From Lachnospiraceae bacterium (GTDB taxonomy: Bacteria; Bacillota; Clostridia; Lachnospirales; Lachnospiraceae): DNA of 64,000 bases. Under the pieces are notes generated by a model. That model was given only the letters and a program-made list of their open reading frames with translations, was not told the origin of the DNA and searched no databases. The translations under genes were made by a program, and so were the position numbers. The stretch covers positions 18,691 through 82,690 of the forward strand of contig JAJQGP010000094.1 in the NCBI GenBank assembly GCA_021200475.1, written 5' to 3'. Of this stretch, positions 38,995 through 49,737 are shown in pieces; within the stretch, counting starts at the first letter, position 1, and each line of letters opens with the position of its first letter.

Positions 38995-40566
38995 ATGGAT
39001 AATCATACAATCATTCAGCCAGAAACCAGATACTGTGGTATTTTGGATGCGATAGACACAACAATGGAAGCACCGGCGGAAGAACCGCAGCGCCAGTATT
39101 ATTATATGGCGAAATCCAGAGAAATCATAAAAGAGAAAGAACTGGAATACGGGCGGCATCTGCGCGCGAATGTCACTACCTTCGGTTGCCAGATGAATGC
39201 CAAAGATTCCGAAAAACTGCGCGGTATCCTCGAGGCAATCGGTTATCGGCAGACGGAGAGCGAGGAAGCCGACCTGGTTCTCTATAATACCTGCACGGTT
39301 CGCGAAAATGCAAACCTGAAGGTGTACGGACATTTAGGGTTGCTCTCCAATCTGAAAAAGAAAAACCCGCATATGATCATTGGCCTTTGCGGCTGCATGA
39401 TGCAGGAGCCGGAGGTGGTAGAGAAGCTGCGTAAGAGCTACCGCTTTGTCAATCTGGTCTTCGGCACACACAATATCTATAAATTCGCGGAGCTGCTATA
39501 TGAAGTTCTGGAACGGCAGCTTCACGCGGAGCAGATGCAGCAGTCGCCCGGGAAAACAGACATGGTGATCGACATCTGGAAGGATACAGCTCAGATTGTC
39601 GAAGCGCTTCCCGCGGATCGCACCTATTCGTTCAAATGCGGCGTAAATATTATGTACGGCTGTAATAATTTCTGTACCTATTGTATTGTGCCCTATGTGC
39701 GCGGACGGGAACGCAGCCGCAGGCCGGAGGATATTCTCTGTGAAGTGGAACAGCTGGCAAAGGATGGCGTAAAAGAGGTCATGCTGCTCGGGCAGAATGT
39801 CAATTCCTACGGAAAGAATCTGACGAAAGGATTCTCTATGGATAACCACACCCGAAATAGTGCTATGACTGGCCTCGGTGAGCCGGTTTCCTTTGCGGAG
39901 CTTCTGCGGATGGTGGAGCAGGTGCCGGGGATTGAGCGCATCCGCTTCATGACCTCCCATCCAAAGGATTTATCGGATGAACTGATTGCGGTAATGAAGC
40001 ACTCGGAGAAGATCTGCAACCATCTTCATCTGCCGCTGCAGTCCGGCAGCAGCCGGATTCTGAAAAAAATGAACCGCCGTTATACGAAGGAACAGTACCT
40101 TGAGCTGGCCGCGAAGCTGCGACGGGAGATTCCGGATCTCTCCATTACAACGGATATCATTGTCGGATTTCCGGGAGAGACGGAGGAGGATTTTCAGGAA
40201 ACCCTTGATGTCGTGCGCCAGGTGCGTTTCGACAGCGCGTTTACCTTTATTTACTCCAAACGAACCGGTACTCCCGCCGCTGTGATGGAAGACCAGGTGC
40301 CAGAGGATGTGGTGAAAGATCGCTTTAACCGTCTCCTGGCTCTTGTTCAGAGCATCTCACAGGAAATGGCCATGCGGGTAGAGGGACAGACCCTTCCGGT
40401 ATTGGTGGAGTCCGTGAATGACCATGACGACACACTGGTTACCGGTCGTCTCTCGAACAATCTGCTTGTACATTTTCCGGGAACAGAGGAGCTGATCGGC
40501 AGGATTGTAAACGTACATCTGACCGAATGCAAGGGATTTTATTATATGGGGGAGATCACTTCATGA
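38995..40566 (+). CDS. miaB: tRNA-2-methylthio-N6-dimethylallyladenosine synthase
   Basis: TFGCQMNAKDSE, GCNNFCTYCIVPYVRGRERSR radical SAM/MTTase motifs. Confidence 0.95.
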   Translation: MDNHTIIQPETRYCGILDAIDTTMEAPAEEPQRQYYYMAKSREIIKEKELEYGRHLRANVTTFGCQMNAKDSEKLRGILEAIGYRQTESEEADLVLYNTCTVRENANLKVYGHLGLLSNLKKKNPHMIIGLCGCMMQEPEVVEKLRKSYRFVNLVFGTHNIYKFAELLYEVLERQLHAEQMQQSPGKTDMVIDIWKDTAQIVEALPADRTYSFKCGVNIMYGCNNFCTYCIVPYVRGRERSRRPEDILCEVEQLAKDGVKEVMLLGQNVNSYGKNLTKGFSMDNHTRNSAMTGLGEPVSFAELLRMVEQVPGIERIRFMTSHPKDLSDELIAVMKHSEKICNHLHLPLQSGSSRILKKMNRRYTKEQYLELAAKLRREIPDLSITTDIIVGFPGETEEDFQETLDVVRQVRFDSAFTFIYSKRTGTPAAVMEDQVPEDVVKDRFNRLLALVQSISQEMAMRVEGQTLPVLVESVNDHDDTLVTGRLSNNLLVHFPGTEELIGRIVNVHLTECKGFYYMGEITS

Positions 40567-43247
40567 CAGAAGAGAAAATCCGGGAACTTTTGCCGCAGCT
40601 GACACCGATGATGCAGCAGTATTTGCAGACGAAATTGCAGTATCTGGACTGCATCCTTTTTTATCGGCTCGGTGATTTTTATGAAATGTTCTTTGACGAC
40701 GCTCAGATTGCGTCAAAGGAACTGGAGCTGACGCTGACCGGGAAGGATTGCGGGATGAAAGAACGCGCGCCCATGTGCGGAGTGCCCTATCATGCGGTGG
40801 ACGGCTACCTGAATAAGCTGGTCTCCAGAGGATACAAGGTGGCAATCGGAGAGCAGATGGAGGACCCGAAGCTGGCAAAGGGACTGGTAAAGCGGGAAGT
40901 CATCCGTATTGTCACACCTGGTACAAACTTGGATTCGCAGGCACTGGATGAAACGCGGAACAACTACCTGATGTGTGTCTTTTATATGGCGGATCGCTAC
41001 GGCGTCTCGATCGCCGACATTACCACCGGAGAATATCTGATGACAGAGCTGGACAGTGAGCGGAAGCTGTTCGATGAGATTATCAAATTCTCTCCCAAAG
41101 AGCTCATCTGCAACCAGGCCTTTTATGTCAGCGGCATTGACCTGGAGGATATGCGGGAGCGGCTTGGCATCACGATTTTTTCCCTGGATGCCTGGTATTT
41201 TGACGATGAACTCTGCAGCAGGATACTGAAGGAGCATTTTCATGTCTCCGCACTGGAGGGACTGGGTATTGCGGACTACAGCTGCGGCGTAATCGCGGCC
41301 GGTTCTCTTTTGAAATATCTGATGGAGACGCAGAAGACATCGATCGCGAACCTGACACGTCTGGTGCCGTATTCGATCGGAAAATATATGGTACTTGACA
41401 GCTCGACCCGGCGGAATCTGGAGCTGTGCGAGACACTGTGGGAGAAGAAAAAGCGCGGTTCGCTCTTGTGGGTGCTCGACAAAACACGGACAGCAATGGG
41501 CGCGCGTCTGTTGCGCAAATATGTGGAGCAGTCACTGATTGAAAAAGAGGAAATCACAGCCAGACTGGACGCGGTAGAAGAGCTGAAGAACAATGCGATT
41601 ACCAGAGAGGAATTGCGCGAATATCTGAACCCGATTTATGACCTGGAGCGTCTGATCAGCCGCATCAGCTACCAGACGGCCAACCCGCGGGATATGATTG
41701 CTTTTAAGACCTCTCTCGCAATGCTGCCGCATATCAAATATATCATGAAGAGCCTGGAAGCCCCCCTTCTTCATGAGCTGGAAGAACAGATCGATGAGCT
41801 GAATGACGTTCATGACCTGATTGAGCGGGCCATTCTTGACGAACCGCCGATCATCATCCGCGAGGGCGGAATCATCAAGGACGGCTACAATGAAGAGATA
41901 GACCGACTGCGCAGTGCCAAGAATGACGGGAAAAGCTGGCTGGCAAAGCTGGAGGCCGAAGAGAGGGAAAAGACCGGAATCAAAAACCTCAAGGTAAAAT
42001 ACAACAAGGTATTTGGTTATTATCTGGAAGTGACCAATTCTTACAAGAATATGGTGCCGGATTATTTTATGCGCAAACAGACACTGACGAATGCAGAGCG
42101 TTACATAACGCCGGAGCTGAAGGAGCTGGAGGATACGATCCTCGGCGCGGAAGACCGGCTGGTTTCCCTGGAATATGCGCTCTATGTTGAGGTGCGCAGC
42201 CAGGTGGCAGATCAGATTGTGCGCATTCAGGAGACCGCAAAGGCCATTGCCGGGCTGGATGTGTTCGCTTCTCTTGCTCTGGTTGCGGAGCGCAACAATT
42301 ATGTAAAGCCGCAGATCAATGAGCGCGGTACGATTGAGATCAAAAACGGCCGCCATCCGGTCGTGGAAAAGATGATTCCCAACGATATGTTTATCGCCAA
42401 TGACACCCATCTGGACAATGGGAAAAATCTGGTTTCCATCATTACCGGTCCCAATATGGCTGGAAAGTCAACCTATATGCGGCAGAGCGCACTGATTGTC
42501 CTTCTTGCGCAGATTGGCAGCTTTGTGCCGGCGGACAGTGCCAAAATCGGACTGGTCGACCGCATCTTTACCCGCGTCGGAGCCTCCGACGATCTGGCGA
42601 GCGGACAGAGTACCTTTATGGTCGAAATGACCGAGGTGGCGAATATCCTGCGCAACGCGACAAAGAACAGTCTGCTGATCCTGGATGAGATCGGGCGCGG
42701 CACCAGCACCTTTGACGGCTTAAGCATTGCCTGGGCGGTAATCGAACACATCAGCAATCCAAAGCTGCTTGGCGCTAAGACGCTGTTTGTAACACACTAC
42801 CACGAGCTGACGGAGCTGGAAGGAAAGCTTCCGGGTGTGAACAATTACTGCATCGCAGTGAAAGAACAGGGCGACGATATTGTCTTTCTTCGAAAAATCA
42901 TCCCCGGCGGCGCGGACAAAAGCTACGGCATCCAGGTTGCGCGCCTGGCCGGAGTGCCGGCCAGTGTCACAGACCGCGCAAAGGAGCTCGCGGAAGAGCT
43001 TTCGAACGCGGACATCACTGTTCATGTGCAGGAGGGCGCAAGTCAGACGCCTAAAAGCAAAAAAACGCGCACAAAAAAGCCGGATCCGGTCGAGCTCAAC
43101 CAGATGACCATCTTCGACACCGTCAGCGATGCAGATGTGCTCAAAGAACTGCAGGAGCTCGACGTACCAAATATGACACCGATGGACGCGATGAATACGC
43201 TGTATCGACTGCAGAGTAAGCTGAAAAACCGGTGGAGCAATCAATAG
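40563..43247 (+). CDS. mutS: DNA mismatch repair protein MutS
   Basis: FYRLGDFYEMFFDDA, GPNMAGKSTYMRQ, LDEIGRGTSTFDG. Confidence 0.98.
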   Translation: MTEEKIRELLPQLTPMMQQYLQTKLQYLDCILFYRLGDFYEMFFDDAQIASKELELTLTGKDCGMKERAPMCGVPYHAVDGYLNKLVSRGYKVAIGEQMEDPKLAKGLVKREVIRIVTPGTNLDSQALDETRNNYLMCVFYMADRYGVSIADITTGEYLMTELDSERKLFDEIIKFSPKELICNQAFYVSGIDLEDMRERLGITIFSLDAWYFDDELCSRILKEHFHVSALEGLGIADYSCGVIAAGSLLKYLMETQKTSIANLTRLVPYSIGKYMVLDSSTRRNLELCETLWEKKKRGSLLWVLDKTRTAMGARLLRKYVEQSLIEKEEITARLDAVEELKNNAITREELREYLNPIYDLERLISRISYQTANPRDMIAFKTSLAMLPHIKYIMKSLEAPLLHELEEQIDELNDVHDLIERAILDEPPIIIREGGIIKDGYNEEIDRLRSAKNDGKSWLAKLEAEEREKTGIKNLKVKYNKVFGYYLEVTNSYKNMVPDYFMRKQTLTNAERYITPELKELEDTILGAEDRLVSLEYALYVEVRSQVADQIVRIQETAKAIAGLDVFASLALVAERNNYVKPQINERGTIEIKNGRHPVVEKMIPNDMFIANDTHLDNGKNLVSIITGPNMAGKSTYMRQSALIVLLAQIGSFVPADSAKIGLVDRIFTRVGASDDLASGQSTFMVEMTEVANILRNATKNSLLILDEIGRGTSTFDGLSIAWAVIEHISNPKLLGAKTLFVTHYHELTELEGKLPGVNNYCIAVKEQGDDIVFLRKIIPGGADKSYGIQVARLAGVPASVTDRAKELAEELSNADITVHVQEGASQTPKSKKTRTKKPDPVELNQMTIFDTVSDADVLKELQELDVPNMTPMDAMNTLYRLQSKLKNRWSNQ

Positions 43248-43264
43248 ACAGAAAGGCTGCAAAT

Positions 43265-45331
43265 ATGAATACAATTTCTTTGCTCAGCCAGGACACCATA
43301 GATAAAATTGCTGCTGGTGAAGTAGTGGAGCGTCCGGCTTCGGTTGTAAAGGAGCTCGTTGAAAATGCGGTAGATGCCGGTGCAAATGCTGTCACGGTCG
43401 AGATCAGGGACGGCGGTATCTCCCTGATCCGCATTACAGACAACGGCTGCGGTATCCCGAAGGATCAGGTGCAGGCCGCATTTCTTCGTCACGCGACCAG
43501 TAAAATACGCACGGTGGAGGATCTTCTCACGTCTGGAACACTGGGGTTCCGGGGAGAAGCTCTCTCCAGTATCGCGGCCGTCTGCCAGGTAGAGATGATC
43601 ACCAAAACGCCCGGCAGCCTGCTCGGTGTGCGGTATGTGATTGAAGGCGGAATGGAGAAATCTCTGGAGGAGATCGGTGCTCCCGAAGGGACGACGTTTC
43701 TGGTACGGAACCTGTTTTATCACACACCCGCGCGGCGTAAGTTTTTAAAGAGCGCGACAACCGAAGCCGGCTATGTCAGCGACCTGATGGAACGGCTGGC
43801 GCTTTCGCATCCGAATATTGCCTTCAAATTTATCAACAATCAGGATACGAAGCTGCACACCTCCGGAAACGGCAAGATAAAGGATATCATTTATGGAGTA
43901 TACGGCCGGGAGATCACTTCGAATGTTGTAACAATTGAGGAGGAAAACGGTCCTGTCCGCATCAGCGGCTATATTGGCAAGCCAGTGATTTCGCGGGGAA
44001 ACCGGAACTATGAAAACTACTTTGTCAATGGCAGATATGTCCGCAGCTCGATCATTGCCCGCGCGATCGAGGATGCCTATAAGCCATTTATGATGAACCA
44101 TCGCTACCCGCTCACGGTATTGATGCTGGGGATTGACACAGATCAGGTAGATGTCAACGTCCACCCCACCAAAATGGAGGTACGCTTTGCGGACCAGAGC
44201 TTCGTCTACGAGCAGGTATACAACGCGGTCAAAGAAGGGCTGATTCACCGGGAGCTGATTCCGGAATTTACGATTGAAAATAAAACAAAGCCAGTGAATC
44301 GGATGGGTGCTGACATTCCAGCAGCAAATTCCGGAAAAGATACAAAAGAGACGGTCGATTCTTTCAATCAGACCGTGGCCGCCGGTAGCGAACCGCCGCA
44401 GGAACAGATCTCTGAAAAAGCAAACGAGAATGACACAGCCACCGTAGATGGGGTTGCAGAAAAGCAGAATAGCAGAGCAGAAAAAGTGCAGCCAGGTACA
44501 AAGCATTTCCGCTACCCGGAACCATTTGAAAAAGTGCGCAGCCAGCTGCTGGCGGAATCCACAAGTCCTTATGAACCGAAGTATCCGGGGCATTCTGCGG
44601 CCACCACTGATTTTCGTATACCTGAAAAAAAGCCAGGCGTTCTAAAACCGGTCACAGGAACCATTCGAAACGGCACAGAGGAAGTGAGCGCCCCTGCGGC
44701 AAAGCCCGTACAGATGGAGCTCTTTGATGATAAGCTTTTAAGTGAGCAGAATATCAAACGCCACAGGCTGGTTGGCCAGGTGTTCGATACCTACTGGATT
44801 GTGGAGTTTCAGGATAACATGTATATCATTGACCAGCATGCGGCGCATGAAAAGGTGCTCTATGAGCGCTTTATGAAGAATCTTGCCGAGAAAAAACAGA
44901 CCTCGCAGATGATTACGCCGCCCATCATTGTCTCTCTTTCCATGCAGGAGGAGGAAATGCTGAAAAAGCACATGGATCGTTTTACCGAGGTTGGCTTTGA
45001 GGTGGAACCCTTTGGCGGAAGAGAATACTCGATCTGCGCAGTTCCAGGCAATCTCTATGGCATCGCGGAGGGATCACTGTTTCTGGAAATGCTGGACGGG
45101 CTGACGGACGTCTCAGAGCGGGCTTCGGATCAGTCGATCCGGGAAAAAATTGCCTCTATGTCCTGCAAGGCGGCGGTAAAAGGAAATCATCGCCTATCCA
45201 CGGCAGAGGTCGATGCGCTGATCAGTGAACTGCTTTCTCTGGAAAATCCATATAACTGCCCGCACGGGCGGCCGACGATTATCATGATGTCCCGATATGA
45301 GCTGGAAAAGAAATTTAAGAGGATTGTGTAA
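43265..45331 (+). CDS. mutL: DNA mismatch repair protein MutL
   Basis: IAAGEVVERPASVVKELVENAVDAGA, GFRGEALSSI, C-terminal QHAAHEKVLYER. Confidence 0.97.
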   Translation: MNTISLLSQDTIDKIAAGEVVERPASVVKELVENAVDAGANAVTVEIRDGGISLIRITDNGCGIPKDQVQAAFLRHATSKIRTVEDLLTSGTLGFRGEALSSIAAVCQVEMITKTPGSLLGVRYVIEGGMEKSLEEIGAPEGTTFLVRNLFYHTPARRKFLKSATTEAGYVSDLMERLALSHPNIAFKFINNQDTKLHTSGNGKIKDIIYGVYGREITSNVVTIEEENGPVRISGYIGKPVISRGNRNYENYFVNGRYVRSSIIARAIEDAYKPFMMNHRYPLTVLMLGIDTDQVDVNVHPTKMEVRFADQSFVYEQVYNAVKEGLIHRELIPEFTIENKTKPVNRMGADIPAANSGKDTKETVDSFNQTVAAGSEPPQEQISEKANENDTATVDGVAEKQNSRAEKVQPGTKHFRYPEPFEKVRSQLLAESTSPYEPKYPGHSAATTDFRIPEKKPGVLKPVTGTIRNGTEEVSAPAAKPVQMELFDDKLLSEQNIKRHRLVGQVFDTYWIVEFQDNMYIIDQHAAHEKVLYERFMKNLAEKKQTSQMITPPIIVSLSMQEEEMLKKHMDRFTEVGFEVEPFGGREYSICAVPGNLYGIAEGSLFLEMLDGLTDVSERASDQSIREKIASMSCKAAVKGNHRLSTAEVDALISELLSLENPYNCPHGRPTIIMMSRYELEKKFKRIV

Positions 45332-45334
45332 AAA

Positions 45335-46297
45335 GTGGAAACCAGGAAACAGAAAAAACAGCCCCTGATTGTTCTTACCGGCCCGACGGCAGTGGGCAAG
45401 ACACATTTGTCCGTGGAGCTGGCGAAGCGTGTGAATGGAGAAATCGTCTCTGCTGATTCCATGCAGGTTTATCGGGGCATGGATATCGGTTCTGCCAAAG
45501 TCACCCCGGAAGAAATGCAGGGCGTTCCGCACCATCTGATTGATGAGCTGGAGCCCTGGGAAGAGTTTCATGTAGTGAAATTTCAGGAGCTAGCGCGAAA
45601 ATACATTCATGAGATTCTGGAGCGCGGACGAATTCCCATTCTGACGGGCGGCACCGGTTTTTATATTCAGGCGGTCTTGTATGGCATTGATTTTACGGAG
45701 CATGGCTCGGATCTGGCATACCGGGAAAAGCTGGAGGCGCTCGCGTCGGAGCGGGAGCCTCAGGTGCTTCATGATATGCTGCGCTCGGTCGACCCGGAAT
45801 CCGCGGATGCGATTCATGCGAATAATGTAAAACGCGTCATCCGCGCATTGGAATTCTATCACGCAACGGGCGAAAAAATCTCAGAACACAATGCGGAAGA
45901 GAGGCAGAAAGAATCGCCTTACAATTTTGCCTATTTCGTATTGAATGATGACCGCGCCCGTCTCTATGAACGGATTGACCGCCGTGTTGATCAGATGATG
46001 GAAGACGGACTGTTAGAAGAAGTGAAGAGGCTGCAGGACGCTGGCTGCACGCGTGAGATGGTCTCCATGCAGGGACTGGGGTATAAGGAGCTGCTCGATT
46101 ATCTGACGGGGATATACCCGCTTGAAGAAGCGGTGCGCGTCCTCAAACGGGACACACGCCATTTTGCGAAACGCCAGCTTACCTGGTTCCGCCGGGAACG
46201 GGATGTCATATGGGTGAATAAAAATGAGTTCGCCTATGAGGAAGAGCGGATGCTGAAATATATGATTGCTCATTTGAGACAGAAGGAGATTATTTAA
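45335..46297 (+). CDS. miaA: tRNA dimethylallyltransferase
   Basis: LTGPTAVGKTHLSVELAKRVNGEIVSADSMQVYRGMDIGSAK. Confidence 0.97.
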   Translation: METRKQKKQPLIVLTGPTAVGKTHLSVELAKRVNGEIVSADSMQVYRGMDIGSAKVTPEEMQGVPHHLIDELEPWEEFHVVKFQELARKYIHEILERGRIPILTGGTGFYIQAVLYGIDFTEHGSDLAYREKLEALASEREPQVLHDMLRSVDPESADAIHANNVKRVIRALEFYHATGEKISEHNAEERQKESPYNFAYFVLNDDRARLYERIDRRVDQMMEDGLLEEVKRLQDAGCTREMVSMQGLGYKELLDYLTGIYPLEEAVRVLKRDTRHFAKRQLTWFRRERDVIWVNKNEFAYEEERMLKYMIAHLRQKEII

Positions 46298-46303
46298 CAA
46301 ATT

Positions 46304-47581
46304 ATGAATACGATGTATGAATCCCTTGGTATCAGCCGGGAAGTTTCTGATTTTGCAGAGACAATTTTAGCAGGACTGGAAGAGCGCTTCCATGAAATCG
46401 ATGAGACTGCGGAGTATAATCAGCTGAAGGTCATCAAAGCGATGCAGGACGCCCGCGTGAGCGCGGAATGCTTTGAAGCCTCCAGCGGATATGGCTATAA
46501 TGACCGGGGACGCGATACCCTGGAGGAGGTTTATGCGAATGTGTTTCAGACAGAGGCGGCTCTGGTGCGCCCGCAGATCACCTGCGGCACGCATGCGCTT
46601 GCCGTCGCACTGTCCGCAAATCTGCGGCCCGGGGATGAGATGCTCTCCATTTCCGGCAAGCCTTACGATACCCTGGAGGAAGTGATCGGCATCCGTCCTT
46701 CAAGAGGCTCTCTCGCGGAATATGGCGTGACCTATGCGCAGGTTGATCTGCTGCCGGACGGAAGCTTTGACTATGAAGGAATCCGTCACGCGCTCCGCCC
46801 GCAGACGAAGCTGGTGGAGATTCAGCGCTCGAAAGGCTATCAGACCCGTCCGACGCTTTCGGTCTCTCAGATCGGAGAGGCGATCGCGTTTATCAAACAG
46901 CTCCGTCCGGATATCATCTGTATGGTGGATAACTGCTATGGCGAATTTGTGGAACGCATCGAACCGGGAGAACTGGGGGCGGATATGGTAGTCGGTTCGC
47001 TGATTAAAAATCCCGGCGGCGGACTTGCCCCGGCCGGAGGCTACATTGCGGGTACGCTTGCCTGCGTGGAACAATGCGCATTCCGCCTGACTTCACCGGG
47101 ACTTGGCCGGGAGGTCGGCGCCAATTTTGGCGTGATGCAGTCCTTCTACCAGGGACTATTCCTTGCCCCGACTGTGACAGCGGCAGCCTTAAAGGGCGCG
47201 ATCTTTGCCGCAAATGTCTACGAAAAGCTGGGCTTTGCTGTCGTTCCGAACGGAACGGAGGCGCGCCATGACATCATTCAGGCTGTGGAATTCGGTTTCC
47301 CGGAAGGCGTGATTGCATTCTGTGAGGGGATTCAGTCAGCGGCTCCCGTCGACAGCTATGTAACGCCGGAGCCATGGGCGATGCCCGGCTACGACAGCGA
47401 CGTGATCATGGCGGCCGGAGCATTCGTACAGGGTTCCTCGATCGAGCTGAGTGCAGACGGACCGATTAAACCGCCCTACGCGGTTTATTTTCAGGGAGGA
47501 CTGACCTGGCCGCATGCGAAGCTGGGAATCCTGAAATCCCTGCAGAGATTAGTGGAAAAGAAACTGGTGCGCCTGCCATAG
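46304..47581 (+). CDS. YnbB-type PLP-dependent protein (methionine gamma-lyase family/aluminium resistance-like)
   Basis: GYGYNDRGRDTLEEVYANVFQTEAALVRPQITCGTHAL; MVDNCYGEF; SLIKNPGGGLAP. Confidence 0.88.
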   Translation: MNTMYESLGISREVSDFAETILAGLEERFHEIDETAEYNQLKVIKAMQDARVSAECFEASSGYGYNDRGRDTLEEVYANVFQTEAALVRPQITCGTHALAVALSANLRPGDEMLSISGKPYDTLEEVIGIRPSRGSLAEYGVTYAQVDLLPDGSFDYEGIRHALRPQTKLVEIQRSKGYQTRPTLSVSQIGEAIAFIKQLRPDIICMVDNCYGEFVERIEPGELGADMVVGSLIKNPGGGLAPAGGYIAGTLACVEQCAFRLTSPGLGREVGANFGVMQSFYQGLFLAPTVTAAALKGAIFAANVYEKLGFAVVPNGTEARHDIIQAVEFGFPEGVIAFCEGIQSAAPVDSYVTPEPWAMPGYDSDVIMAAGAFVQGSSIELSADGPIKPPYAVYFQGGLTWPHAKLGILKSLQRLVEKKLVRLP

Positions 47582-47669
47582 TTTTTGTAACTGTTCGGAT
47601 CGAGGCGAAGCGTAGACCTGTGGCCTGCGTTCTGGACACTTACAATTCTTTTTTAATAGCGGAGAGGAA

Positions 47670-49079
47670 ATGCAGATGAAAAAAACAGTAATTGTGATCG
47701 GTGCCGGTGCGGCTGGCCTTATGGCGGGTATCTCTGCCGCCCGCTGCGGCGCAAAGGTCACCATACTGGAGGCACAGGAGCTTCCGGGCCGCAAGCTTCT
47801 TGTCACAGGCAACGGCCGCTGCAATCTGACCAATACAGCGAAAACGCTTCCTGAAAAATATCATGGAACCGGAGCGGCACTTGCCCGAAAGCTGACGGGA
47901 GAATTTGGTTCCGATGAGACGCTTCGCTTTTTTGGAGAGCTGGGGCTGCTCACGCAAAGCAAAGACGGACTGATCTATCCGTATTCGTCGCAGGCCTCCT
48001 CGGTTCTGGATGTCCTGCTCGCAGAATTCCGCCGCTGGAACGGAAAGCTGAAGTTTTCTCAAAAGATCGAGCGGATCATAGATCATCAATCGGAAAAAAA
48101 CGATGCAAATCATGCCGCCGCCGCAAATAGCACCCGTTTTTCTGTCATTACGCCGACCTGGACCTATACTGCAGATGCAGTGATTCTTGCCTGTGGTTCA
48201 AAAGCTTCACCCCAGGCAGGAGCAAATGACAGCGGATATTCTCTCGCAAAAAGTCTTGGGCATACCATTATTCCCCTGCGGCCGGCTCTGGTGCCATTTG
48301 TCTGCTCCGGATATTTTACGGAACAGGAGTTTGCGGGGGTACGCTGTCACGCTAAAGTTACTCTGCTGCACAGCGAGAGCGGATTATGGACGGATACGAC
48401 TACAAAAGTCCTCGCCTCTGATACCGGGGAATTGCAGTGGACGCAATACGGAGTCTCCGGAATTGTGATCTTCCAGCTTTCCCGTTATTTCATGGATGTG
48501 TCCGACCCGAAGCCGGAAAAAACATCCAGACATTCGAAACTGGCAGAGACCCGACGCATTCCTGCAGACCCGGTTTATTACGTCCTGCGCATTGATTTTC
48601 TACCGGATTATACCAGAAAAAAATTAAAGGAACTCCTTCTCCGAAGGGCCGCAGAGCTCTCAAAGGAAGCGCCTTCCGTCCTTCTGCGAGGGGTTTTAAA
48701 TGGAAAGATGATTCCGCGCATGCTCTCCCGTGCCGGGCAGGGAAAGGTTCCCAAAACCTGCGGGGAATTAGGGGAAGCATTTATCGATGAGCTTATTCAG
48801 ACAATGAAAGTGTATAAGCTGCCTGTCACAGGTACAAAATCCTTTGACCAGGCTCAGATCTGCGCGGGCGGAGTGGACTGCCGGGAGCTTACCGGCCGGC
48901 TGGAATCGAAGCTTCATGAAGGACTTTATTTTGCCGGAGAGATGCTGGATGTGGACGGTCCGTGCGGTGGATACAATCTGCAGTGGGCTTGGACAAGCGG
49001 ATACCTGGCGGGTAAATATGCAGCAGAAAGAACGTCGATGGAAAACGAAGCAGATTGGCGGGATTCTAATCGGTATTGA
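47670..49079 (+). CDS. HI0933/BaiN-like NAD(P)/FAD-dependent oxidoreductase
   Basis: VIGAGAAGLMAGISAARCGAKVTILEAQELPGRKLLVTGNGRCNLTN. Confidence 0.92.
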   Translation: MQMKKTVIVIGAGAAGLMAGISAARCGAKVTILEAQELPGRKLLVTGNGRCNLTNTAKTLPEKYHGTGAALARKLTGEFGSDETLRFFGELGLLTQSKDGLIYPYSSQASSVLDVLLAEFRRWNGKLKFSQKIERIIDHQSEKNDANHAAAANSTRFSVITPTWTYTADAVILACGSKASPQAGANDSGYSLAKSLGHTIIPLRPALVPFVCSGYFTEQEFAGVRCHAKVTLLHSESGLWTDTTTKVLASDTGELQWTQYGVSGIVIFQLSRYFMDVSDPKPEKTSRHSKLAETRRIPADPVYYVLRIDFLPDYTRKKLKELLLRRAAELSKEAPSVLLRGVLNGKMIPRMLSRAGQGKVPKTCGELGEAFIDELIQTMKVYKLPVTGTKSFDQAQICAGGVDCRELTGRLESKLHEGLYFAGEMLDVDGPCGGYNLQWAWTSGYLAGKYAAERTSMENEADWRDSNRY

Positions 49080-49162
49080 AAAATAGTGGCTGCTGATTTG
49101 AAGCGAAACGAAATGATCTGGAACATCTGTGGTGCACCGGCCTATTTGCAGCGCGAAAGATA

Positions 49163-49737
49163 GTGAGGATAATCGGCATGACAAGAAAAGAATTGATCGA
49201 AACTATTCTCCTTGAGCATCCCATCTGTGAATATTACTTTGGGACAAAAGAGGAGATGATATTTTCAGACAAGGCCTGGGCGATCTGTGAGCGGGACTGT
49301 GAGCGGTATGGTCATTGCTGGACCTGCCCGCCCTACTGCGGAACGATAGAAGAAAAAATCGCCAAATGCCGGCAATATGATTCCTTCTGCCTTTACTCGA
49401 CCGTCACAGAGACCCCGAATGCCTGGGAAAAGGCAGCGAATCTGCGCGTGAAACGACAGCATGACGACCTGACTCTGGCGATTCGGGATGAGCTCGTGAA
49501 AGAGTTTTCGGATTTCTATATTCTCTCAACCGGCTGTACGGAGTGTCAGGTTTGCACCTGTCCGGACGCGCCCTGCCGTTTTCCGGAGAAACGTTTTTTT
49601 CCATGGAAAGCCATGGCGTCATCGTCATAGAGATGCTGGATCAGATCGGAATGTGTTCCAATTACGGCCAGGATACCGTCGTCTATTTTACTATGATTTT
49701 ATTTAATGAGGTTCAGGATGACAGTCAGAATCAATGA
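49163..49737 (+). pseudogene. DUF2284 metal-binding protein with frameshift at a T7 run
   Basis: CERYGHCWTCPPYCG, STGCTECQVCTCPDAPCRFPEKR then frame change at GTTTTTTTCC to FFSMESHGVIVIEMLDQIGMCSNYGQDTVVYFTMILFN. Confidence 0.8.
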
